Below, piece by piece: positions 7,682 to 13,921 of a DNA stretch of 17,585 nucleotides. Position numbers and translations under genes: made by a program. The notes under the pieces were generated by a model, which saw nothing but the letters and a program-made list of their open reading frames with translations, searched no databases and had not been told where the DNA came from. Within the stretch, counting starts at the first letter, position 1; each line of letters begins with the position of its first letter. This DNA comes from JAZDKP01 sp043802925 (GTDB taxonomy: Bacteria; Fibrobacterota; OXYB2-FULL-49-7; JAEUSG01): assembly GCA_043802925.1 (NCBI GenBank), contig JAZDKP010000142.1, forward strand, positions 1 through 17,585, written 5' to 3'.

Positions 7682-8809
7682 ATGCGAATCGATAAACAGA
7701 TCATACATGTCACGGCTGTGGTCAAGCGGGACCTCTCCGAAGGGCTTATCGCGGCGCTCAAAGAAGCGGGTTTCCGTTATACCAATGCCACTGCGGCCCG
7801 TAAAATTCAGCTCCTGCAGAACCGGGGGCCTCTAAAGCTATTTCTGGGCGACCAGTCCTTAAGTGACGACGCTGTTCAGACTATCACCTTTTTCATAAAC
7901 AAAGAGTCGGAACTACCTGTTCTACAATATGTTATAAAGCACGCCTCGCTTGATATTCCAGGGCATGGTTCCGTGTTCAGCCGCGAGGTGAAATTGCTTT
8001 CCGCGCATCCCGAATGCATGGAAAACCGGCTCGAAAAATTGCCTGCTGAAAAAGCGGACAAAGCTCTACTGGCTGGACTCACGGGTATCACTTGCATTGT
8101 TCAGAAGGGCGAAGGCAACATTGTTGCGCGCACGGGTCTTGACACAGGCAGCGGGGTTCCGGTCATCACCTACGGCGAGGGTACGGGCCTGCGCGACAAA
8201 CTTGGGCTATGGCGCATCACCATTCCCGCTGAAAAAGAAATCGCGCAGATTGTGGCAACAGCCAGCGATGCAAAAAACCTCATGGAGCTTATGATCAATG
8301 TGGGCGGCCTCGACCAGCCCGGCAAAGGCTTCATCTACCAGTTCCCGGTCACGCACGGGCTCATTGACGCGCAAATCCACATCGGCATGGCCAGCCAGGC
8401 GGCCAGTATTGAACAGATTGTCACTGTCCTTGACGAGTTCAAAAGGGGCACCGAATGGCGGCGCCGTGACTTCGGCAACGTGCAGACGGGCCGCCGGTAC
8501 CTCACAGACCTGACGGATCTCACGTTAATTTGCAACGAAGGGCATGCCATGGACCTGGTCAAAGCGGCCATGGCAGCAGGCGCGGCTGGCGCCACGGTCA
8601 GCAAGCTCAAGTATCTGGCGCTTGCGGATGCCCCGGAGTGTAAAATCTCCCCGGCCCGCGAAAAGGCTGAAATGATTGTGGGCGCAGGCCAGGTCGACGC
8701 CATCACGGATGCGCTCATCAAGGCCGGCGCGCTTTCTGACGACAAGTGCGGGCAGGTTTATCTCTCCCCTGTGCCCTGCGCCTGCACCTACCTGGGCAAG
8801 GCCAGGTAG
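7682..8809 (+). CDS. Multi-domain PII-like signalling protein linked to DUF1538
   Basis: PII proteins are trimeric ferredoxin-like-fold sensors of nucleotides and metabolites that bind and gate membrane transporters or enzymes. This 375-residue protein appears to hold about three PII-type units. Residues 6-105 show a strand-helix-strand, loop, strand-helix-strand pattern. Residues 133-230 contain GSGVPVITYGEGTGLRDKLG (157-176), RITIPAEKE (178-186) and GKGFIYQFPV (214-223), resembling the PII T-loop base and later strands, but without an obvious first helix. Residues 277-372 (LTLICNEGHAMDLVKAAM onward, ending GQVYLSPVPCACTYLG) form a fuller unit. Ordinary PII proteins are about 112 residues. 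No classic uridylylation-site T-loop is visible. The ATG has a modest AAGG 8 nt upstream and is surely co-transcribed with the DUF1538 gene. The PII relation is well supported; domain limits are approximate. Confidence 0.8.
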   Translation: MRIDKQIIHVTAVVKRDLSEGLIAALKEAGFRYTNATAARKIQLLQNRGPLKLFLGDQSLSDDAVQTITFFINKESELPVLQYVIKHASLDIPGHGSVFSREVKLLSAHPECMENRLEKLPAEKADKALLAGLTGITCIVQKGEGNIVARTGLDTGSGVPVITYGEGTGLRDKLGLWRITIPAEKEIAQIVATASDAKNLMELMINVGGLDQPGKGFIYQFPVTHGLIDAQIHIGMASQAASIEQIVTVLDEFKRGTEWRRRDFGNVQTGRRYLTDLTDLTLICNEGHAMDLVKAAMAAGAAGATVSKLKYLALADAPECKISPAREKAEMIVGAGQVDAITDALIKAGALSDDKCGQVYLSPVPCACTYLGKAR

Positions 8810-8845
8810 CCTTCCAAACGCGTTGCTGATCGACGACGAGAGCGC

Positions 8846-8874
8846 TTGATTTAAACGCCGGAAAACAATTATCT
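8846..8874 (+). promoter_or_regulatory. Probable promoter of rpmE
   Basis: TTGATT (8846-8851) and TTATCT (8869-8874) are 17 nt apart in the 92-bp gap after the PII gene. The predicted start near 8881 leaves a leader of about 20 bases that contains the Shine-Dalgarno sequence. This differs from the near-leaderless arrangement at the TATATT promoters in the window. Confidence 0.35.
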
Positions 8875-8888
8875 TTCTGTCTTGTTTT

Positions 8889-8895
8889 AAGGAGG
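8889..8895 (+). promoter_or_regulatory. Strong Shine-Dalgarno that fixes the rpmE TTG start
   Basis: AAGGAGG lies 6 nt before a TTG codon at 8902. The protein begun by that TTG starts MKEKIHPQYG, the usual N-terminus of ribosomal protein L31, so the unusual start codon is well supported. Confidence 0.85.
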
Positions 8896-8901
8896 TCTTT
8901 C

Positions 8902-9168
8902 TTGAAAGAAAAAATTCATCCCCAATACGGCAAGACCGTAGTGACCTGCACCTGCGGGAACATCTTTGAGACCCGCTCCGTAATCGGCGCCACGCTTTCC
9001 GTCGAAGTTTGTGCGGCCTGCCACCCTTTCTTTACAGGCAAGCAAAAACTACTCGACACCGCGGGCCGCGTCGAACGTTTCCAGAAACGTTATGCCAAAG
9101 TGGGCGTTGCGCCAAAAAAAGCAAAGCCCGCCAAGGCTGTGGACAAGGCCAAAGCCAAAAAAGCCTAG
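8902..9168 (+). CDS. rpmE: 50S ribosomal protein L31 (zinc-binding type)
   Basis: bL31 bridges the two ribosomal subunits at the central protuberance. This 88-residue form is the zinc-containing type: Cys16 and Cys18 (CTCGN) with Cys37 and Cys40 (CAACHPFFTGKQK) give the CxC...CxxC ligand set, so it is not the cysteine-free zinc-starvation paralogue. After the conserved core the C-terminus (about 70-88) is a Lys/Ala/Pro-rich basic tail that probably contacts rRNA. The start is TTG with a strong AAGGAGG 6 nt upstream. A rho-independent terminator follows the stop by 23 nt, so rpmE is probably expressed at least partly as a single gene. It lies upstream of DUF1385 and prfA, a neighbourhood common across bacteria. 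Confidence 0.95.
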   Translation: MKEKIHPQYGKTVVTCTCGNIFETRSVIGATLSVEVCAACHPFFTGKQKLLDTAGRVERFQKRYAKVGVAPKKAKPAKAVDKAKAKKA

Positions 9169-9191
9169 CCCTAAAGACTGCGGACAAAACC

Positions 9192-9227
9192 GGAGGCAGC
9201 GTACGAATGCGTGCCTCCATTTTTTTT
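9192..9227 (+). terminator. Rho-independent terminator of rpmE
   Basis: A perfect 7-bp stem, GGAGGCA (9192-9198) with TGCCTCC (9212-9218), is followed after one A by eight T residues (9220-9227). Two more G-C pairs can form inside the loop. The T-run leads almost directly into the TATATT -10 of the next gene. Confidence 0.85.
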
Positions 9228-9228
9228 G

Positions 9229-9234
9229 TATATT
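9229..9234 (+). promoter_or_regulatory. -10 element before the DUF1385-prfA genes
   Basis: TATATT ends 6 nt before the ATG at 9241, so the expected transcription start is the ATG itself. It directly follows the T-run of the rpmE terminator. A clear -35 is not visible, because the expected position lies in the terminator stem. Confidence 0.4.
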
Positions 9235-9240
9235 TTCAAA

Positions 9241-10191
9241 ATGATTAAAACACTGCACCTTCGGCTTTCCCTTCTTCTTGGCGCTGTCTGCCGTCCGGAC
9301 CCCATGGGCGGCCAGGCCCTCATTGAAGGGGTCATGATGCGCGCCAAAGACCGCGTTTCCGTGGCCCTCCGGCGCAAGGACGGCCGCATCGAGGAAAAGG
9401 TGGACCTGCACCAGGCCTGGCGCGAGCGATACGGTATTCTGCGGCTGTTTGTTATCCGTGGCGCGGTCACGCTGATTGAGTCCCTGGTCCTCGGTTTCCG
9501 TTACCTTTCCTACTCAGCAGACATGGCCCTGCTCGATGAAAAAGGGGCTGCGGCGAAAAAAGGGCGCTTTGACGCGCTGCTCAATACCGGTTCTTTGTTC
9601 GTGGCGCTGGCAGTGGGTGTGGGGGTCTTTATGTACGCGCCCATCCGGCTGGCCGGCTTTATTGCCGACAAAAACGCAAATCCTCTTGTCTTTAATCTCG
9701 TCGCGGGTGCCATTCGAATTTCCTTCTTTCTGCTCTACGTATGGGGCATCTCCTTTATGAAGGACATCCGCCGCGTGTTTGAATACCATGGCGCGGAACA
9801 CAAGACCCTTTTTGCCTACGAGGCTGAAAAAGAGCTCACGGTCGGGAATTCCCGTCCTTTCTCAACGCGCCACCCGCGCTGCGGAACAAGCTTCCTGCTC
9901 ATTGCAGGGCTGGCCTGTATTCTTGTCTTCGCGTTTATTGACGCCCTTTATCTTTATGCGTTCAAACCCGTGGACTACACAGCGCTTCAACGGCTTGCGG
10001 TGCACCTGCTTCTGGTACCCCTGGTATCCGGCGTCTCGTTCGAGGCGCTCCGGTTCTCCGCGCGCCACCAGAACCACCCCCTGGTGCGCCGTCTCATTCT
10101 GCCCGGCCTCTGGCTGCAGTCCATCACCACCCGCGAACCCGACGACAGCGAGCTTGAGGTGGCCCTGGTTTCGCTCAGGAATGCCCTGTAA
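9241..10191 (+). CDS. DUF1385 (YqhQ-like) membrane protein
   Basis: DUF1385 proteins are inner-membrane proteins of unsettled function, often encoded between rpmE and prfA, as here. The 316-residue product has the family motifs in order: GGQALIEGVMMR near residues 23-34, helices around 70-90 and 115-165, the EYHGAEHKT motif near 181-189, STRHPRCGTSFLL soon after, and a C-terminal ITTREPDDSELEVA. The conserved His, Glu and Cys residues suggest metal binding or catalysis, but this is inference. I chose the ATG at 9241 (MIKTLHLRL). An in-frame start at 9211 would lie inside the rpmE terminator stem and add ten unlikely residues. TATATT lies 6 nt upstream, predicting a leaderless mRNA. prfA starts one base after this stop codon. 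Confidence 0.9.
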   Translation: MIKTLHLRLSLLLGAVCRPDPMGGQALIEGVMMRAKDRVSVALRRKDGRIEEKVDLHQAWRERYGILRLFVIRGAVTLIESLVLGFRYLSYSADMALLDEKGAAAKKGRFDALLNTGSLFVALAVGVGVFMYAPIRLAGFIADKNANPLVFNLVAGAIRISFFLLYVWGISFMKDIRRVFEYHGAEHKTLFAYEAEKELTVGNSRPFSTRHPRCGTSFLLIAGLACILVFAFIDALYLYAFKPVDYTALQRLAVHLLLVPLVSGVSFEALRFSARHQNHPLVRRLILPGLWLQSITTREPDDSELEVALVSLRNAL

Positions 10192-10192
10192 C

Positions 10193-11269
10193 ATGCTGCT
10201 CCCGGACCTCGATAAAAAAGAAGAACGTTTCCGTGAACTCGAACAGGCGCTCATGGCGCCCGATGCGGCCAAAGACGTCAACCGCCTGCGGCAGATTTCC
10301 ATCGAACATAACGAACTAAAGAAAATCGTGGACGTCATTGCGCAATACCGGCGGGTGCACCGCGACCTCGAGGATAACCAGGCCCTGGTCAAGGAGGGGG
10401 CGGACAAGGAGCTTGTTGACCTGGCACGCGCCGAAATCCCGGAGCTTGAGGCCCGCTTTGAGGCCCTCTCCGCCGAACTCCGCCTGCTGCTGGTCCCCCG
10501 CGACCCCCTTGACGTCAAGAACGCGCTGGTCGAAATCCGGGCGGGCACAGGCGGGGAGGAGGCCGCGCTCTTTGCCGGAGACCTCTACCGTATGTACATG
10601 CGTTACGCCGAGACCCGGCACTGGAAAATTGATGTCATGACCACCAGCCCCGCGGACATGGGGGGCATCAAGGAAATTGTCTTTCTCGTCGAAGGCGATG
10701 GGGTATATGGCGACCTACGGTACGAAAACGGCGTGCACCGCGTCCAGCGGGTGCCCAAGACCGAATCGCAGGGCCGCATCCACACCTCGGCCGCGTCCGT
10801 GGTGGTCATGCCCGAAGCCGACGATATCGAGGTCGTCATCAACCCCGCCGAAATTCGCGTCGATGTGTTCCGCTCTTCCGGGCCGGGTGGTCAAAACGTC
10901 AATAAAACCGATTCCGCGGTTCGCATGACGCACATTCCAAGCGGGCTGGTGGTAACCTGCCAGGATGAAAAATCACAGCTCAAGAACAAGGCCAAGGCGC
11001 TCAAGGTCCTCAAGTCGCGCCTTATGGACCAGGAAATCGAAAAGCATGAAAAGGCCATTTCCGCGGAGCGCAAGCGCGCCGTGGGCACGGGCGACCGCAG
11101 CGCAAAAATCCGCACCTACAATTTTCCGCAGAACCGCGTGACCGAGCACCGGCTCACGGACGACGCCAAGAACTATCCGTTGGAGCGTGTCGTCGAAGGC
11201 GACCTCAATGCCATCATTGAGGCGCTTAAGAAAGAAAGCATCAACGACAAGCTCCGCGCCGGGGCGTAA
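10193..11269 (+). CDS. prfA: Peptide chain release factor 1
   Basis: RF1 reads UAA and UAG stop codons and triggers release of the finished peptide. The 358-residue protein is full length. The GGQ hydrolysis motif is at 232-234 (SSGPGGQNVNKTDSAVRM). The codon-recognition tripeptide is of the PxT class, PKT (188-190, in RVPKTESQGRIHTSA), not the SPF of RF2. E. coli has PAT, so the middle residue is a lysine here. The N-terminal 100 residues form the usual helical domain. The frame is open further upstream to 9779, but that part antiparallels the DUF1385 coding sequence in a wrong frame. The ATG at 10193, one base after the DUF1385 stop, matches RF1 N-termini. A weak AGGA lies about 12 nt upstream. 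prmC, which often follows prfA and methylates the GGQ glutamine, is not next to it. Confidence 0.96.
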   Translation: MLLPDLDKKEERFRELEQALMAPDAAKDVNRLRQISIEHNELKKIVDVIAQYRRVHRDLEDNQALVKEGADKELVDLARAEIPELEARFEALSAELRLLLVPRDPLDVKNALVEIRAGTGGEEAALFAGDLYRMYMRYAETRHWKIDVMTTSPADMGGIKEIVFLVEGDGVYGDLRYENGVHRVQRVPKTESQGRIHTSAASVVVMPEADDIEVVINPAEIRVDVFRSSGPGGQNVNKTDSAVRMTHIPSGLVVTCQDEKSQLKNKAKALKVLKSRLMDQEIEKHEKAISAERKRAVGTGDRSAKIRTYNFPQNRVTEHRLTDDAKNYPLERVVEGDLNAIIEALKKESINDKLRAGA

Positions 11270-11340
11270 GCGTTTTCTTTAAAATTGTCCATAAACATTG
11301 CTCGTGGTGCTACAGCAGTAATAATATTGTGTCGACAAGT

Positions 11341-11358
11341 GTTAATATGTACATTAAC
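11341..11358. promoter_or_regulatory. Palindromic candidate operator of the toxin-antitoxin pair
   Basis: GTTAATATGTACATTAAC has perfect 6-bp arms (GTTAAT/ATTAAC) around a 6-bp centre. It ends 7 nt before the -35 of the toxin-antitoxin promoter. A second imperfect inverted repeat, with CTTGT and ACAAG arms, spans the -10 at about 11377-11402. Autoregulation by the HTH antitoxin is the natural reading, but that is inference. Confidence 0.4.
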
Positions 11359-11365
11359 GATATTA

Positions 11366-11394
11366 TTGTTTGTTTTCTTGTAATATGCTATATT
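11366..11394 (+). promoter_or_regulatory. Probable promoter of the toxin-antitoxin operon
   Basis: TTGTTT (11366-11371), a 17-nt spacer with TGC just before the -10 (an extended -10), and TATATT (11389-11394) make the best promoter match in the window. The ATG is 10 nt after the -10, giving a leader of about four bases and no Shine-Dalgarno sequence. Confidence 0.55.
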
Positions 11395-11404
11395 GTAACA
11401 AGAT

Positions 11405-11920
11405 ATGGAATCAACTCTCAGTAATGTATTAAAACTTTCAAAGTTGCGGAAATCTCAAGTGGCAAGGCGTCTTGGGGTCAGCAGGGCGCGTGTTTCTCAA
11501 ATGATGACCGGGCATGGCAGGCTGACTTTTAAAACCATTACGGAATTTTGCCATTGTTGTGGTTATGCCGTTGACCTGAAACTGACTCCAATAAAAACCG
11601 GCAGCGTTTCCGGGAGCATTCCGGAAAACTTGAGAGGGCTTTTCTGGGATACGGATTTTTCCCATTTAGATCCCCTGTTGCACAAAGAGTACATTTTATC
11701 AAGAGTACTCGGTAGGGGAAACATGGAAGCGGTTCATTGGATTAAGCAGTATTATTCCAAAAGACAGATTTTAACCCACATCAGCAAAAACCTGCCCAGG
11801 ATGGATGCGAAAAGCCTGAATTTCTGGGCCTTCATTTATGGAAAAGAGAAACAATGGCTGCAACATCCGATGCCGGCCAGCGAAAGCTCCTGGCAAAGAT
11901 TGCCGATTGTGAAGGCGTAA
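11405..11920 (+). CDS. XRE-type HTH / DUF6922-like antitoxin
   Basis: This 171-residue protein combines two parts. Residues about 14-46 form a helix-turn-helix (SQVARRLGVSRARVSQMM) of the XRE/Cro type, fit for DNA binding and self-repression. Residues about 78-146 (GLFWDTDFSHLDPLLHKEYI through LNFWAFIYG) resemble DUF6922, a domain found in small proteins encoded just before AbiEii-type nucleotidyltransferases and thought to act as antitoxin. The family name is from memory of its FWD...LNFW pattern. The last 25 residues after FWAFIYG overlap the toxin gene and may be non-conserved. Base composition is unlike the neighbours: the first 60 bases of this line have 19 G or C, against about 41 of 60 inside prfA. 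Recent acquisition is likely. Confidence 0.75.
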   Translation: MESTLSNVLKLSKLRKSQVARRLGVSRARVSQMMTGHGRLTFKTITEFCHCCGYAVDLKLTPIKTGSVSGSIPENLRGLFWDTDFSHLDPLLHKEYILSRVLGRGNMEAVHWIKQYYSKRQILTHISKNLPRMDAKSLNFWAFIYGKEKQWLQHPMPASESSWQRLPIVKA

Positions 11921-12471
11921 AACCTTTTTATCTGGCGGGTGGGACGGCTTTGACTTTTCAACTGGGCCATCGACTGTCTGTTGATCTTGATTTTTTCAGT
12001 CCGCTCCCTTTTCAGGGAGAAATCCTCCTGGCCGGCTTAAGGCATGCCGCTTCCACGGAATTGACGGGGATGGAACGGGGGACGCTGCATATCAACATGG
12101 ACGGGATTCCGGTTTCATTCTTCGAGTATCCTTACCCGGTTCTTGAGCTAAAGAAAGAGAATGGTTTCGCCATGGCGTCGATTAAGGATATCGGATTAAT
12201 GAAGCTGATGGCGATTCAGCAGCGCGGTCTTAGAAAGGATTTTATCGATCTGTATGCCATCTGCAAAACCGGTATCCGCCTTGTTGATTTGCTGGAATTG
12301 CTGAAAGAAAAATATACCTCGGTTCAGTTTGACAGACTGGCGCTGTTGAAGGCATTGGTTTATTTTGGTGACGCCGTGGAAGAGGTCCCGTTGCTTGTAA
12401 AGGATATCAATTGGGACGCGGTTAAAAAGTTCTTTCGGCAGGAAGTCCGAGTTCTCAGTGGCGCCGGTTAA
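11854..12471 (+). CDS. AbiEii/AbiGii-type nucleotidyltransferase toxin
   Basis: AbiEii-family toxins are DNA polymerase beta-fold nucleotidyltransferases. Studied members block growth by transferring nucleotides to essential RNAs such as tRNA, and some protect against phage. The 205-residue protein shows the family motifs: FYLAGGTAL (25-33), HRLSVDLDFF (39-48) with Asp44 and Asp46 as metal-binding catalytic residues, and the later KLMAIQQRGLRKDFIDLYAI segment carrying Lys and Asp. Motifs are intact, so it is probably active. The gene overlaps the antitoxin by 67 bp in another frame. The purine-rich GGAAAAGAG before its ATG can serve as ribosome binding site. It converges on pelG, with 43 bp between the stops. 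Confidence 0.85.
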   Translation: MAATSDAGQRKLLAKIADCEGVKPFYLAGGTALTFQLGHRLSVDLDFFSPLPFQGEILLAGLRHAASTELTGMERGTLHINMDGIPVSFFEYPYPVLELKKENGFAMASIKDIGLMKLMAIQQRGLRKDFIDLYAICKTGIRLVDLLELLKEKYTSVQFDRLALLKALVYFGDAVEEVPLLVKDINWDAVKKFFRQEVRVLSGAG

Positions 12472-12514
12472 TTGATGTGACTCCCAAAGCACACCTGTTA
12501 AAACCCGATTCCCC

Positions 12515-13921
12515 TTATTCCAATCCCTGCGACGCGTCCTCTTTCTTGCGTGACAGCACGGGCTGCTGCATGAAGGTGAGGTATTCCAGATCGCGCAGCT
12601 TGCGCGCAAACAGGAGGAAGCCGATGACGAGCGTCACGAGGCAGGCGGCCGTATATCCGTAGCCGTACCAGGCGTAGCCCAGCCGGATGGTGACGATTGT
12701 GAAGGATGTCACTGTGCCGAGGAAAAGCGCGGTGACAAAGAGGCAGAGGTTCCGGAAGTCAAAATAGAGAATGATAATCGTGAGGATGAGCAGCAACACA
12801 TGGAGGAAGGTCCCGAGCAGTCCGACGCGGAGCAGGGGCACCTGCCGCCATTCGAGGCCGAAGGCATTGACCAGATAAGGGGCGAGCAGTATCAGTGCGA
12901 GAGTGAAGACGCCCTGAAGCCGGAGCAGTCGCTGGATGGAGAGGTTGAGGGAGTCCACGAGAAGCGCCTTTTTTTCGCGGATGACCGAAAGCGGCTGGCG
13001 GAGTGTGATGGCGCCGTAGAAGTCGCGGTAATGGTTGTAGAAGCTCGTTTCAATGCGGATGAGAAAAAGCGAGAGGGATGGCACGATGGCCAGGAAAGCA
13101 ATGTAGAGGGCGCTGTCGTACACCGGACAGAAAAAGAAATTGTCGCGGATACGTTCCCCGGGCGAGAGGAACCAGAAGAGGAACTTGTCGATCCAGATAG
13201 CGAGGTTGTAGCAGAGGCCGATGAGCACGAGCTGGGGATAGCGCGAGAAATAGTGGAAGAACTCGCGGTTGAGCGATTTGACGTACCGGAACTCGGCGAA
13301 GACGGCGCGCGTGAGGAGTGCAAGGATGAGCCCCTGGCCCAGCGTGAAGCCGAGGACGAGTCCGAAGAGACCGCGTACTGCGCAGAGGCCTATACCGAGG
13401 AGGATGCTCACGGCCATGCCGGCTATAAAGGCGCGGAAGATGGCCTTGAAATCCCGGAGCGCGGTCAGGAAGACCATGGCGAGCCAGATATTGCTCACTA
13501 CCGCAAACAGCACCACTCCCAGGACACGGATTTGCATGGGCAACGTTGAGAAGCCGTAAAAGACCGTGCCCACGGCTGTGTTGAACAACGTGGCGAGCAG
13601 GAGCACAATCATATAGGTGGGGAGCACCGCATCCTCGTCGAGACTGAAAAAGCGGTCTGAAAGGTAACGCGTGACCACCATCTGGAACGCGCCGGTGAGG
13701 ATTAACGAGAAGGCGTACGAATAAACCACCATGGCGCGGAAGGTGTCGTGGTCCGTCACGGAGAGGTGCGTTGCGGAAAAGAAACCGAGCAGCCCCACGG
13801 AGAGGATGGTGAAAAGCCAGGGCCCGGCCGAGATGGCGGCCGCGTAAAAATAGGCCTTGAGTGAGCCCGTGTAGGTGTCCTCCGCGAGGATCTTCTGGAT
13901 GCGGAAACCGATTCCGGCCAT
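12515..13921 (-). CDS. pelG: Pel exopolysaccharide membrane transporter PelG
   Basis: PelG is the polytopic inner-membrane component that, with PelD, PelE and PelF, synthesises and exports the partly acetylated galactosamine-rich Pel polymer of biofilms. The 468-residue protein starts MAGIGFRIQKILAEDTYTG and continues AYFYAAAISAGPWLF, the hallmark N-terminus of PelG. About 12 membrane helices follow along its length, as in flippase-like transporters. The length is close to the roughly 456 residues of the Pseudomonas protein. The ATG directly abuts the pelF stop (TAA then ATG). A GGGAGG Shine-Dalgarno lies in the pelF end (13930-13935), 8 nt upstream. It is the last gene of the operon, because the next gene is convergent. 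No clear terminator is visible in the 43-bp gap. Confidence 0.93.
   Translation of the reverse strand: MAGIGFRIQKILAEDTYTGSLKAYFYAAAISAGPWLFTILSVGLLGFFSATHLSVTDHDTFRAMVVYSYAFSLILTGAFQMVVTRYLSDRFFSLDEDAVLPTYMIVLLLATLFNTAVGTVFYGFSTLPMQIRVLGVVLFAVVSNIWLAMVFLTALRDFKAIFRAFIAGMAVSILLGIGLCAVRGLFGLVLGFTLGQGLILALLTRAVFAEFRYVKSLNREFFHYFSRYPQLVLIGLCYNLAIWIDKFLFWFLSPGERIRDNFFFCPVYDSALYIAFLAIVPSLSLFLIRIETSFYNHYRDFYGAITLRQPLSVIREKKALLVDSLNLSIQRLLRLQGVFTLALILLAPYLVNAFGLEWRQVPLLRVGLLGTFLHVLLLILTIIILYFDFRNLCLFVTALFLGTVTSFTIVTIRLGYAWYGYGYTAACLVTLVIGFLLFARKLRDLEYLTFMQQPVLSRKKEDASQGLE

Noticed and set aside
9779..10192. 138-residue N-terminal extension of prfA
   Set aside because: It overlaps DUF1385 coding sequence in a wrong frame. 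RF1 homologues begin near the chosen ATG.
11270..11300. Possible terminator after prfA
   Set aside because: A T-rich stretch follows the stop, but no stable stem could be drawn before it.
12800..13549. 249-codon + frame opposite pelG
   Set aside because: It is Glu/Asp-rich with no domain. It arises from reading hydrophobic PelG codons in reverse, and PelG is certain.
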